Part shown: piece by piece, positions 17,840-25,841 of the stretch
Numbering within the stretch: the first letter of the stretch is position 1
How the letters are laid out: every line of letters starts with the position of its first letter
Assembly (NCBI GenBank): GCA_947449835.1
Contig: CANFSZ010000023.1
Location: 1-36,861, forward strand
From: Opitutia bacterium
Lineage (GTDB): Bacteria > Verrucomicrobiota > Verrucomicrobiia > Opitutales > Opitutaceae
Direction: 5' to 3'
Length of the DNA stretch: 36,861 bases
Program-made: the position numbers and the translations under genes
Notes under the pieces: model-generated
Databases searched by the model: none
What the model saw: only the letters and a program-made list of their open reading frames with translations
Told to the model about the DNA's origin: nothing

Positions 17840-18799
17840 TTAGCGGGTGAAACGAGCACGCGCTCGTTCGAGGCGCGCGTAAACATCTTTGGCTGGGAGC
17901 AGCTTGAGATCGCCGACGGGCGCTTGAATCACAAAATTCGTCGGGCCATTCAAGGGGTACGGGCCGAAAAGCCGCGGATCCGTCGGCCCGAAAATGCCAA
18001 ACGTGCGCACTCCCTGAGCGGCCGCGAGATGCATCGGGCCGCTGTCATTGGTGATCACCCAGTCGGCCCGACGAATCAAGGCTGGCAGGGAAACAAGGCT
18101 GGTGTTTCCCGTGAGATTGAGAAATTGGTTCGGCGAAAACGAATTTCTATCCGGCAAATAATTACTTCCCGCCCAAACGACTTTGCGCGAGCGATCCTCT
18201 TTGAGAATCATTTCGGTGAGCTGCTTGAATCCGCCCCAGCGTTTCTCCACGCGGCGGCTGTCGGGAAACATCAAGATCGGTTTCGCGCCGCCGCGGCCGT
18301 CGGCGAATTTTAGATTGAGGCTCTCGGCCTCGCGAAATTTCACCGTGCCGCTGAGTTCTGGTTTCACGCCGAGCACGGGACAAAATTGCAGCAGGATATC
18401 GAGCGCGTGGCTGCGGCGACCATCGGGCGGCAACGGCACTTTTTCGTCGTAAAAAATGCCCGCCATCTCGCGTGCGTCCGTACGCCCGATTTTTTTCTTA
18501 GCCAAGGTGCGCTTGGTCATGAGGCCGGTGCGGAGCAGGCCTTGAAAATCAAAAACGTAGTCGAACTTCGTCTTACGCACCTCGCGCATGAGCTTGAGAA
18601 ACGCCTTCGCCCCACCCGTGCGCTCAAAAACATAAACCTGATCGACCGCCTCGCAGATGCGCACCAAAGGCGCAAACATCTCGCGCACGATCCACGAAAT
18701 GCGCAGATCTTGGCACTGCGCCTTCAACGTCGTGGCGACTTGGAGGCCGTGCACGATGTCGCCGAGGGATGAGGGCTTGATGATGAGAAGTTCGGTCAT
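17840..18799 (-). CDS. Glycosyltransferase family 9 (heptosyltransferase-like)
   Basis: The start at 18799 (MTELLIIKPSSLGDIVHG) gives 319 residues; the frame is open further upstream, but that part runs antisense to the next gene. GT9 features are the N-terminal LGDIVHGLQVATTLK, the PDSRRVEKRWGGFKQL region of the sugar-nucleotide site, and the VITNDSGPMHLAAAQGVRTFGIFGPTDPR signature of ADP-heptose:LPS heptosyltransferases (WaaC/WaaF type). It probably adds heptose or a similar sugar to the lipid A inner core at the cytoplasmic face of the inner membrane. It heads the serS-tilS-ftsH operon and is divergent (97 bp) from a second, fused GT9 gene, so the two likely serve the same glycolipid. Confidence 0.87.
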   Translation of the reverse strand: MTELLIIKPSSLGDIVHGLQVATTLKAQCQDLRISWIVREMFAPLVRICEAVDQVYVFERTGGAKAFLKLMREVRKTKFDYVFDFQGLLRTGLMTKRTLAKKKIGRTDAREMAGIFYDEKVPLPPDGRRSHALDILLQFCPVLGVKPELSGTVKFREAESLNLKFADGRGGAKPILMFPDSRRVEKRWGGFKQLTEMILKEDRSRKVVWAGSNYLPDRNSFSPNQFLNLTGNTSLVSLPALIRRADWVITNDSGPMHLAAAQGVRTFGIFGPTDPRLFGPYPLNGPTNFVIQAPVGDLKLLPAKDVYARLERARARFTR

Positions 18800-18896
18800 G
18801 CGATAAGCGCCGTTTGCCAGAGAATCTGCTTTTAACTGCGCGAGGGTTACGTTTGATGGTCTTTTCCGGCCAAAATCAAAGCCAAATCCCGCGCGC

Positions 18897-20819
18897 GTGC
18901 TCACTCTTCTGCTCCAGACTCTCGGTTGGCTCATCGCGCATACGCCTGAAGCCCTGCTCCGCTTGCTCGCGGCGGCGCTCGGGGATGCGCTGTATTTTGG
19001 CCTACCCCGGCGGCGGCGTCTGGCCGTTTCCAATCTCCACCACGCTTTCCCCGAACGAGCGGCGGCGTGGCATCGGGCGATGGCGCGGGAAAGTTTCCGC
19101 CGCTTGATCGAGACCGGCCTGTTATCGCTGGCGACGCCGTTTCTCGACGAAACGCGTTTGCGCGCGATCGTATGCGCTTCGCCCGCGCTGTTGGACACTT
19201 ACGCCCGCCACCGTGTGGATCCATCGGCCACGTTGATCTGCTCGCCGCACATCGCCTACTGGGAAGTTCAAACCGCCCAGCCGTTGATCATTCCCGGACC
19301 GTTTCCTGAATTCGGGACGATTTTCCGGCCACTCGATAACGCCTCAGCCAACGCCTTTATCGTAAAATCGCGCGAGCGCTTCGGCATGAAACTGCTTTCG
19401 CGGAAACAAGGTTTCGCCGAAGGGCTCAAAATTTTACGGCGCCAAGGCATGATCGGCGTGTTGTTCGATCAAAACGCCGGATTACAGGGCGCGCTCACGA
19501 CGCTGTTCGGCCGCGTATGCTCGACCACCGAGTTGCCCGGCCTGATGGCCGAGAAATTTTCCGCGCGCGTTTATGGCATTTTTCCCCGTCGCCTCGGCTT
19601 CTGGCGCGTGGAGATCGGCTGCTCGATTCTCGCTCACGACAACACGACAGCCGGCGTCACACTCGCGCTCAATCGCTGGCTCGAACGGCTACTCTCTAGC
19701 GACGACAACGTGTGCGCTTCTTGGCTTTGGTCGCATGATCGTTGGCGCAATCAAGACATCCCCGCTGCGCGCTTCCGGCTTGCGTCCAAACGCGACCTGC
19801 TCGCCGCCGACCTCGTCGCGCGTTCATTAACCGCGCTTCCGCGACGCACGCGCATTTTTATTCGGCTGCCCAACTGGCTGGGCGACGTCGTGATGGCGTT
19901 GCCACTGCTCCGCGCGCTGCGCCAGTCCCGAACCGACGCTGAAATCACACTCATCGCCGCCCGCGCCTTTTTGCCGCTGCTCGGCGACTGGCACGTCGCC
20001 GATCATCTCGAAGCCCTGCCGGAGCGTGGGTACGGCTATTTCCTCCATTTTTGGCGTCTGCGAACACGTTATCCTGATGTGGTTTTACTCTTCACCAACT
20101 CGCTGCGCGGCGATCTCGAAGCGTGGCTCATGTGCAGCCCGCAACGCTTTGGCCTCCTCCGGCCTGGAAGCTCCCGCCCATTGCTGACGCACACATATCG
20201 AGTCCCCGCTGATTTTGACGAAGCCACGCACCACCAACTCGAGTTATGGGAAAATTTCCTGCGCCATTTCGGCCTCGCGTGCGCCCCGGATCGATCCGCG
20301 CTCGTTGCTCATCTCGCTTCGCCGATCAATCGGATCGGCCTCATTCCCGGATCCGAAAACACCCCCGCGAAACGCTGGCCCATCGCACATTGGCGCGCGC
20401 TCATCGCGGGATTACCCGAGGTTTCGTTTGAACTTTTCGGCACCGCCCGCGACGCCGCGATTACGAATGAAATAGCCGCCGGGTTCGATCCTGCGCGCGT
20501 CACCAATCTCGCCGGCCGCACCGATCTTCCGACCTATGTTAAACACTTGAGCGCCTCGCGCCTGTTGGTGACCAATGACACCGGCGGCATGCACCTTGCC
20601 AACGCCCTCGGCGTTCCGCTCATCGCGCTTTTTGGCCCCACGAATCCGGTTCGGACCGGGCCAGTATTCGCCACCCCCGCGCACATCTTACAACCACCCG
20701 GTTGCCCACCGACTGGCGGCGGCGCGCTCCTTGATCTGGCGCCTGCAACGGTCATCGCCGCGGTGAAGAAAAATTTACCGTTCGCGCCCGAGCAATCGGC
20801 CACTCCGCCAACAGTTTGA
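18897..20819 (+). CDS. Fusion: lipid A-type acyltransferase + GT9 heptosyltransferase
   Basis: This 640-residue protein starts with GTG. Residues 1-300 resemble the LpxL/HtrB acyltransferase family: a hydrophobic N-terminus, an HIAYWE sequence matching the catalytic HX4E motif, IFRPLDNASANAFIVKSRERFG, and GVLFDQNAG. From about residue 320 a GT9 domain begins: RIFIRLPNWLGDVVMALPLLRALR, later GLIPGSENTPAKRWPIAHW and LLVTNDTGGMHLANALGVP, as in WaaF. Acylation and heptosylation of lipid A are normally separate proteins, so one polypeptide doing both would couple two envelope steps. The joint region (SKRDLLAADLVARSLTALPRRT) reads as a natural linker with no stop or frameshift. Its stop overlaps a TTG start of the OppD gene (TTGA at 20816-20819). 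Confidence 0.87.
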   Translation: MLTLLLQTLGWLIAHTPEALLRLLAAALGDALYFGLPRRRRLAVSNLHHAFPERAAAWHRAMARESFRRLIETGLLSLATPFLDETRLRAIVCASPALLDTYARHRVDPSATLICSPHIAYWEVQTAQPLIIPGPFPEFGTIFRPLDNASANAFIVKSRERFGMKLLSRKQGFAEGLKILRRQGMIGVLFDQNAGLQGALTTLFGRVCSTTELPGLMAEKFSARVYGIFPRRLGFWRVEIGCSILAHDNTTAGVTLALNRWLERLLSSDDNVCASWLWSHDRWRNQDIPAARFRLASKRDLLAADLVARSLTALPRRTRIFIRLPNWLGDVVMALPLLRALRQSRTDAEITLIAARAFLPLLGDWHVADHLEALPERGYGYFLHFWRLRTRYPDVVLLFTNSLRGDLEAWLMCSPQRFGLLRPGSSRPLLTHTYRVPADFDEATHHQLELWENFLRHFGLACAPDRSALVAHLASPINRIGLIPGSENTPAKRWPIAHWRALIAGLPEVSFELFGTARDAAITNEIAAGFDPARVTNLAGRTDLPTYVKHLSASRLLVTNDTGGMHLANALGVPLIALFGPTNPVRTGPVFATPAHILQPPGCPPTGGGALLDLAPATVIAAVKKNLPFAPEQSATPPTV

Positions 20820-20857
20820 CTCGCGCCTCAACGCTCGCCCCACTCAAGCCCACTGCC

Positions 20858-21844
20858 GTGCCCCTCCTGAACGTCCAAGATCTCCGCACTCATTTCCACA
20901 CGCGCAACGGTATTTACCGCGCCGTTGATGGCGTGAGTTTCAGCGTCGAGCGTGGCGAGACCCTCGGCATCGTCGGCGAATCCGGCTCTGGTAAATCCGT
21001 TACGTGTTACTCGATCATGGGGCTCATCCCCCAGCCCCCCGGCCGCATCGTTAGCGGCACCGCCTTCTTCGACGGCATCGACCTGCTTCATTGTTCGCCC
21101 CGTCAAGCCCGTTCTATCCGCGGCAAGCGCGTCTCCATGATCTTTCAAGATCCGATGACGTCGCTCAATCCGTTCGTGCGCGTCAGCGAGCAAATCATCG
21201 AGCCACTCCTCATCCACGAAAACATTTCCCGTCGCGACGCCCTCGCACGCGCGCTGACGATGCTTGAAGCCGTCGGCATCAACGACGCCGCGAAACGCAT
21301 CCACTATTATCCGCACGAATTTTCCGGCGGCATGCGCCAACGCGTCATGATCGCGATGGCCCTCATCACCAAACCCGAGTTGCTCATCGCCGACGAACCC
21401 ACCACCGCGCTCGACGTCACCGTCCAAGCCCAGATTCTCGAGCTCATCGGCAAAATGCAGCGCGAACTCGGCATGGCCGTGATCTTCATCACGCACGATC
21501 TCGGCGTCGTTTCCGGCCTTTGCGACCGCGTGCAAGTGATGTACGCCGGACGCATCGTCGAGACCGCCGACACTCGCACCCTCTTCAAAGACCCGCGTCA
21601 CCCCTACACGCGCGCCCTCCAACGCTCGATTCCTGCCCTCCAATCCAAAGGCGCAGAACTCTACACGATCCCCGGCCTCCCGCCCGATGTTTCCAAAAAC
21701 ATCCCCGGCTGCGCCTTCGCGTCGCGTTGTGAATTCGCGACGGATCGCTGCGCCGCCTCCATTCCCGAATTGATCGCGCTCGATGCAACCCATGCGCAAG
21801 CCTGCCTTCGCGTCCAAGCCGGCGAAACCCTAGCTCGCACCTGA
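20858..21844 (+). CDS. Peptide/nickel-type ABC transporter ATP-binding protein (OppD/DppD family)
   Basis: The start is set at the GTG at 20858, giving 328 residues beginning (M)[17 protein letters not shown], the usual N-terminus of OppD; a TTG at 20816 overlapping the previous stop would add 14 residues. The ABC motifs are GESGSGKS (Walker A), FSGGMRQRV (signature), [12 protein letters not shown] (Walker B) and [14 protein letters not shown] (H-loop). The C-terminal oligopeptide-transporter extension carries the cysteines [15 protein letters not shown], as in DppD/OppD, where they can bind an iron-sulfur cluster. It forms a heterodimer with the product of the next gene. Permeases and a substrate-binding protein are not in this window. 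Confidence 0.93.
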   Translation: MPLLNVQDLRTHFHTRNGIYRAVDGVSFSVERGETLGIVGESGSGKSVTCYSIMGLIPQPPGRIVSGTAFFDGIDLLHCSPRQARSIRGKRVSMIFQDPMTSLNPFVRVSEQIIEPLLIHENISRRDALARALTMLEAVGINDAAKRIHYYPHEFSGGMRQRVMIAMALITKPELLIADEPTTALDVTVQAQILELIGKMQRELGMAVIFITHDLGVVSGLCDRVQVMYAGRIVETADTRTLFKDPRHPYTRALQRSIPALQSKGAELYTIPGLPPDVSKNIPGCAFASRCEFATDRCAASIPELIALDATHAQACLRVQAGETLART

Positions 21845-21872
21845 TCGCGCTCCGAACCGCGACCGATTTAAA

Positions 21873-22859
21873 ATGTCCGACTCGATTCTCCAACTCACCG
21901 ACGTAAAAACCCACTTCCCCATCACGCGTGGATTTTTGGTCAAGCGGCACATCGGCACCGTTAAAGCCGTGGACGGCGTTAATCTCACCGTCCGCCGCGG
22001 TGAAGTCCTTGGGCTCGTCGGCGAATCCGGCTGCGGCAAATCCACCCTCGCCCGCACCATCCTCCAACTCGTCCCCACCACCGGCGGCACCGTCGTGCTC
22101 AATGGCCGCAACCTCGGCACCAGCTCCGACCGCGAACTCCTAGCCGCCCGCCGCGACTTACAGATGGTCTTCCAAGACCCTTACGCCTCGCTCAACCCGC
22201 GCATGACCGTGTTTGCGACACTCGCCGAGCCCTTACTCGTGCATCGCGTCTGCGCGACTGAGGACGTCGCCGCCCGCGTTGCGGAACTCATGCGTCTCGT
22301 CGGCCTCGCCCCGCGTTTCATGCAAAAATATCCGCATGAATTTTCTGGCGGCCAACGCCAACGCATCGCCATCGCGCGCGCGCTTGCCCTTGAGCCCAAA
22401 GTCATTGTGGCCGACGAACCCGTCTCGGCCCTCGACGTCTCCATCCAAGCGCAGATCCTAAACCTGCTCGCCCAACTGACCAAGAAGATGAACCTGACGC
22501 TCATCTTCATCGCTCACGACTTATCCGTCGTGAAACACATCTCCGACCGCGTCGCGGTCATGTATCTAGGGAAAATCGTCGAACTCGGCCTCGCCGCCGA
22601 CGTGATCGAACGCCCGCGCCACCCCTACACGCGCGCGCTCGTGAGCGCTATTCCGACGCCCAACCCCGACACGGAGCGCACCCGCCAGCGCATCGTGCTC
22701 GCCGGGGATCCCCCGTCTCCCATCAACCCACCCGCCGGTTGCGCCTTCCACCCGCGCTGCGCTTACGCTCAAGCCCAGTGCAAACTCGCCGCCCCCGCGC
22801 TCATGGCCGATGGCCCAACGCGCGAAGTTGCCTGCGTCCGCCTCGCTGACTTGCCCTAA
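21873..22859 (+). CDS. Peptide/nickel-type ABC transporter ATP-binding protein (OppF/DppF family)
   Basis: This 328-residue partner of the upstream ATPase lies 28 bp downstream. Motifs are GESGCGKS (Walker A), [15 protein letters not shown] (signature), [14 protein letters not shown] (Walker B) and [21 protein letters not shown] (H-loop). The C-terminal tail has the [15 protein letters not shown] cysteine cluster of the OppF/DppF group. Together OppD and OppF hydrolyse ATP to drive import of oligopeptides, dipeptides or related solutes through a permease pair. No permease follows; the next gene is convergent trmL. The pair may therefore work with subunits encoded elsewhere. Confidence 0.93.
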   Translation: MSDSILQLTDVKTHFPITRGFLVKRHIGTVKAVDGVNLTVRRGEVLGLVGESGCGKSTLARTILQLVPTTGGTVVLNGRNLGTSSDRELLAARRDLQMVFQDPYASLNPRMTVFATLAEPLLVHRVCATEDVAARVAELMRLVGLAPRFMQKYPHEFSGGQRQRIAIARALALEPKVIVADEPVSALDVSIQAQILNLLAQLTKKMNLTLIFIAHDLSVVKHISDRVAVMYLGKIVELGLAADVIERPRHPYTRALVSAIPTPNPDTERTRQRIVLAGDPPSPINPPAGCAFHPRCAYAQAQCKLAAPALMADGPTREVACVRLADLP

Positions 22860-22895
22860 ATTTCTCCGTCGGCGCCAGCCCGCACCGACGCGCCA

Positions 22896-23363
22896 TTATG
22901 CTTGTGGCAAACCGATCTGGCGCAGCGCCTCGTAAGCCGCCACGCCCGCCGCCGTACTCAGGTTGAGCGAACGCAGCTCGGAATTTGCATGCGGAATCGT
23001 CACCCGAGCCGCCTCGCCCAACTCCTCGTGCAACCACGCCGGCGCACCGCTTCCCTCGTTGCCAAAAACCAAACCGTCGCCGTCCGAATAAGCCGCGTTC
23101 CAAAAACTCCGCGTCGTCTTAGTCGTGAACAACCACAACCGCTTTGGCCCGACTGAGCTCGTACGAAACGCCGCCCAATCCGCGTGCTCATGCACATCCA
23201 GCGACTTCCAATAATCCATCCCCGCGCGCCGCAAATTTCGATCGTTGATCACATAACCGAGCGGATGAATCAAATGCAGCCGTGAACGCGTGAGCGCGCA
23301 CATGCGCCCGATGTTTCCGGTGTTTTGCGGGATTTCCGGCTGGAAAAGCACGATGTGCAACAT
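22896..23363 (-). CDS. trmL: tRNA (cytidine/uridine-34 2'-O)-methyltransferase TrmL
   Basis: This 155-residue SPOUT methyltransferase starts MLHIVLFQPEIPQNTGNIGRMC, the classical TrmL/YibK beginning. The trefoil-knot SAM site appears as DGLVFGNEGSGAP, IPHANSELRSLNLSTAAGV and AAYEALRQIGLPQA. It methylates the ribose of position 34 in certain leucine tRNAs, using SAM, and works as a homodimer in the cytoplasm. Length matches the family (about 150-160). It is 69 bp downstream of thrB on the same strand and convergent to oppF, with 36 bp between the two stops. Confidence 0.93.
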   Translation of the reverse strand: MLHIVLFQPEIPQNTGNIGRMCALTRSRLHLIHPLGYVINDRNLRRAGMDYWKSLDVHEHADWAAFRTSSVGPKRLWLFTTKTTRSFWNAAYSDGDGLVFGNEGSGAPAWLHEELGEAARVTIPHANSELRSLNLSTAAGVAAYEALRQIGLPQA

Positions 23364-23432
23364 GCCGCCATCGTCCCGCTGAAACCTCCCGTTGCAAGCA
23401 CGCGCGCCCGAGCCGAAGGTTTGACTAGAATT

Positions 23433-24341
23433 TTATTCCACGCGCAAACCGGCATTGTCCGCGCGCAACACGCGCACCTCGCTCGCCACTCCCACCGCGC
23501 GAAATGCTCCAGCCATAGCCGCACCGACGCCCCCGGCGATACCCGCCTCAGTCACGCACAGTACGCTTGAACCGCTCCCACTCAACCAACCCGTGAAAGC
23601 ACCCGCCTGAAGGCCCGCGGCGATGGCCGACGACGCGCCCTTGATCTTGGGCAAGCGATAGGGCTCGTGCATAAAATCGCCCGCCGCATCGCGCAGCCGC
23701 GCATAATCTCGCGCCGCAAAAGCCGCGACCACATACGCCGCGCTGTTGATGCTCCGCACCGCATCGAAGTAAGGCAAAGCTACCGGCAGTGCGCCCCGCG
23801 ATTCTTTCGTGAGCAATTCAAACGTCGGCGACACCACGACAAACGCGACTTCCGCACCCACTTCGAAACGGATCGTGTCGCGATAAGCTCCCGTCGCCGG
23901 ATCGCAACGCGCCACGCAAAATCCGCCAAGGATGCCCGCGCTCGCGTTATCCGGATGCCCTTCCAATTTCGTCGCCATCTCGACTAATTGATGCCGGCTC
24001 AAACCCGTCGCGAGCAACGCATCGAGCCCAGCCAACACACCAGCGATGACGGTCACGCTCGAGCCCAGCCCTCGCGCCGGCGGAACTTCGCCCTCGACGT
24101 GATAACAAAATCCCTGCGGCGCACGACCGGTCTGGGCGTAAAATAACGCCGCCGTCGCATCGACCATCGTTTGAGCGCGCGCGTCGGCTTCCGACTGCGG
24201 TTGCGCTCCGTTTCCCGATGCGACCGATAACGTGACGCGATTATAAACTTCGAGAGCGAGCCCGAGCGTATCGAAGCCAGCCCCACAATTTGAAGTACTG
24301 CCAGGGACTCGGACCGCGACGGTTTGGGGCAACAAGGACAT
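23433..24341 (-). CDS. thrB: Homoserine kinase
   Basis: The start at 24341 (MSLLPQTVAVRVPGSTSNCG) gives 302 residues. It is a GHMP kinase: VRVPGSTSNCGAGFDTLGLAL at the N-terminus, the phosphate-binding PPARGLGSSVTVIAGVLAGL loop, and a C-terminal SGSGSSVLC loop. It phosphorylates L-homoserine in threonine biosynthesis. No thrA or thrC lies near. The ATG shares its A with the smpB TGA stop (TGATG on the minus strand), which suggests translational coupling with the ribosome-rescue gene, an unusual pair. The in-frame extension to 24434 lies within smpB and is ignored. Confidence 0.93.
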   Translation of the reverse strand: MSLLPQTVAVRVPGSTSNCGAGFDTLGLALEVYNRVTLSVASGNGAQPQSEADARAQTMVDATAALFYAQTGRAPQGFCYHVEGEVPPARGLGSSVTVIAGVLAGLDALLATGLSRHQLVEMATKLEGHPDNASAGILGGFCVARCDPATGAYRDTIRFEVGAEVAFVVVSPTFELLTKESRGALPVALPYFDAVRSINSAAYVVAAFAARDYARLRDAAGDFMHEPYRLPKIKGASSAIAAGLQAGAFTGWLSGSGSSVLCVTEAGIAGGVGAAMAGAFRAVGVASEVRVLRADNAGLRVE

Positions 24342-24814
24342 CAGCGGCGGAGTTTCATGGCCTGACTGACTTCGCGCTCCTCTACCTTTTGCTTCAGCGT
24401 GTCGCGCTTGTCGTGGATCTGTTTGCCCGTGCACAAGCCGACTTCGACTTTCACCAAGGCTTCTTTGAAATACATGCGCAGCGGAATCAGCGCGCGTCCG
24501 CCGGCGTCTAGAGCCTGGGCGATTTTCCGCAACTGATGTTTGTGCAACAGCAGCTTACGCGTGCGCTTGGCCTCGTGGTTGTAAATATTACCGAACGCAT
24601 ATTGCTCGATGTGCGCGTTCATCATCCAGAGTTCGCCGTTCAACATGCGCCCGAACGAATCCGAAATCTGCGCCCTCCCAGCTCGGATGGATTTCACTTC
24701 CGTACCGCGTAGCTGCACGCCCGCCTCGAAACGCTCGTCGACAAAATAGTCACGAAGCGCCTTTGCGTTGCGGATCTCGGTAAACCGAGCGGCATCCTTT
24801 TTTTTGGCGGCCAT
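24341..24814 (-). CDS. smpB: SsrA-binding protein SmpB
   Basis: This 157-residue RNA-binding protein has the OB-like fold of SmpB: RNAKALRDYFVDERFEAGVQLRGTEVKSIRAGRAQISDSF and GELWMMNAHIEQYAFGNIYNHEAKRTRKLLLHKHQL, then IPLRMYFKEALVKVEVGLCTGKQIHDKRDTLKQK. It delivers tmRNA to stalled ribosomes for trans-translation. The C-terminal basic tail (after residue 135) is expected to mimic the mRNA in the A site. Length is normal. It lies downstream of the rpoZ terminator and overlaps thrB by one base; I did not find a tmRNA gene in this window. Confidence 0.95.
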   Translation of the reverse strand: MAAKKKDAARFTEIRNAKALRDYFVDERFEAGVQLRGTEVKSIRAGRAQISDSFGRMLNGELWMMNAHIEQYAFGNIYNHEAKRTRKLLLHKHQLRKIAQALDAGGRALIPLRMYFKEALVKVEVGLCTGKQIHDKRDTLKQKVEEREVSQAMKLRR

Positions 24815-24844
24815 GGTTCAGCGGTTCAGTAAGTAAACGTGCAC

Positions 24845-24879
24845 AAAAAAGGCGGCGCCGACAATCGCGGGCCGCCTTT
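24845..24879 (-). terminator. Intrinsic terminator of rpoZ
   Basis: The arms AAAGGCGGC (24848-24856) and GCCGCCTTT (24871-24879) form a 9-bp stem with a 14-base loop. Read on the minus strand, the hairpin is 33 bp past the rpoZ stop and is followed by a T-run (complement of the A-run at 24845-24850). It separates rpoZ from smpB. Confidence 0.75.
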
Positions 24880-24912
24880 CCTAAGAAAAAAGGTGTACGC
24901 GTCAGCGGCAGA

Positions 24913-25113
24913 TTAGGTGCCGATAGTCTCGTAGCTGATCTTCTCTTCGATGATCTCGCGCAAGGCGGTATCTTCGGGCGAAAGCTTTTCTAAAGACTCA
25001 ACCAGCGGACGATTACCGCGTTTGAGCTGCTTCACCCGGAGCGAAACCAGATTGATGAGCACGTTGGGATCGGTGATCTTAGCGGCGGCTTGTTTGATGT
25101 AATCTTCTCGCAT
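24913..25113 (-). CDS. rpoZ: DNA-directed RNA polymerase omega subunit
   Basis: This 66-residue protein starts MREDYIKQAAAKITDPNVLINLVSLRVKQL and ends in a mostly acidic helix (LSPEDTALREIIEEKISYE). The pattern of a basic KQLKRGNRP loop between two helices fits omega, which helps fold and hold the RNA polymerase beta-prime subunit. Omega is small and poorly conserved, so the call rests on length, the VLINLVSLRVKQLKRG region and the EIIEEKI end. It is divergent from cutA with 129 bp between. A TTGACG on the minus strand at 25169-25174 could be its -35 box, but no clear -10 is present. Confidence 0.8.
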   Translation of the reverse strand: MREDYIKQAAAKITDPNVLINLVSLRVKQLKRGNRPLVESLEKLSPEDTALREIIEEKISYETIGT

Positions 25114-25242
25114 GGCAATAGGTTCGGACGGTGATGAAACGGTCTAGATGGAAGCCGCCCGCCACCGGCGTCAAGTGGGAATTTCCCCGCCAGCCGCAGC
25201 CGGCGGTTGCTTCGCTTCGCAGATTTCGGCAGGAGATTGAGG

Positions 25243-25557
25243 ATGTTAATGTTGGCTTGGACCACCGTTCCCACCCGCGCAGACGCAGATCGTCTTGCCG
25301 ACGCCGCAGTCGCCGCCGGTTTGGCCGTCTGCGTCCAAATCGAAGGCCCTATCACCTCGGTCTATCGTTGGGATTCAAAAATCGAGCACAGCCAAGAGTT
25401 CCGCATGGTTTTCAAGTGCTTAACAGGGCATGCCTACGCGCTTGAGAGCCAGATACTCGCACTGCATCCGTACTCGACGCCCGAGTGGATCGTCGTCGAG
25501 GCCACCTATGTGTCAGAAAAATACTTGTCATGGGCGCAGATAAACCCTCAACATTGA
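25243..25557 (+). CDS. cutA: Divalent-cation tolerance protein CutA
   Basis: This is a 104-residue protein from the ATG at 25243. An AGGAG at 25231-25235 sits 7 bp upstream and decides this start over the longer frame from 25207. CutA features are the N-terminal WTTVPTRADADRLADAAVAAGLAVCVQI with the conserved Cys-Val, ITSVYRWDSKIEHSQEFRMVFK and HPYSTPEWIVVEATYVSEKYLSWA. CutA forms very stable trimers; mutants of E. coli cutA are copper sensitive, but its exact role is still unclear. It precedes the small basic protein gene by 36 bp on the same strand. Confidence 0.93.
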   Translation: MLMLAWTTVPTRADADRLADAAVAAGLAVCVQIEGPITSVYRWDSKIEHSQEFRMVFKCLTGHAYALESQILALHPYSTPEWIVVEATYVSEKYLSWAQINPQH

Positions 25558-25593
25558 CCCTTCGATTCGCTGTAACCATCAATTTTAAGCACC

Positions 25594-25749
25594 ATGTCAC
25601 AACATAAAAGTCTCCAAGGCGCCAACGGCCTCGTCGTCAAACGCAACGTCCTGAAGCGCTTCGAGCGCGTCGACTTGCTCAAGAAGCGCGGCCAGTGGAA
25701 AGCCGGTGATCGCGTCGCCGGTCTCCGCAAGACCAAGCCTGACGTCTAA
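25594..25749 (+). CDS. Small basic protein of the Verrucomicrobia/Chlamydiae type
   Basis: A 51-residue open frame starts MSQHKSLQGANGLVVKRNVL and continues with KRFERVDLLKKRGQWKAGDR, ending RKTKPDV. It is strongly basic (many Lys and Arg, few acidic residues) and has no hydrophobic segment. I recognise it as the short basic protein conserved in Verrucomicrobia and Chlamydiae, near-invariant in sequence and of unknown function; the affinity for nucleic acid that its charge suggests is inference. The start has no strong Shine-Dalgarno but an A-rich leader (AATTTTAAGCACC). It is followed by a textbook terminator, so it is probably highly expressed as a single-gene unit or with cutA. It is a real gene too short for routine ORF calling. 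Confidence 0.85.
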   Translation: MSQHKSLQGANGLVVKRNVLKRFERVDLLKKRGQWKAGDRVAGLRKTKPDV

Positions 25750-25773
25750 TTCTACGTCGTTTTTTTTAATTTT

Positions 25774-25806
25774 AGGCAGGCAGTTTTCCGCTGCCTGCCT
25801 TTTTTG
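25774..25806 (+). terminator. Intrinsic terminator after the small basic protein gene
   Basis: The arms AGGCAGGCAG (25774-25783) and CTGCCTGCCT (25791-25800) form a perfect 10-bp GC-rich stem with a 7-base loop, followed by a run of T to 25806. It is a strong Rho-independent terminator 25 bp after the stop codon. Confidence 0.92.
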
Positions 25807-25841
25807 TATCCGCTGCTCAACCGCTAAAGTCCCATTTTGCC

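Noticed and set aside
20828-21817. Long minus-strand frame (329 aa) antisense to oppD
   Set aside because: Rich in Gly, Asp and Arg with no family likeness; a shadow produced by the high-GC codon bias of oppD.
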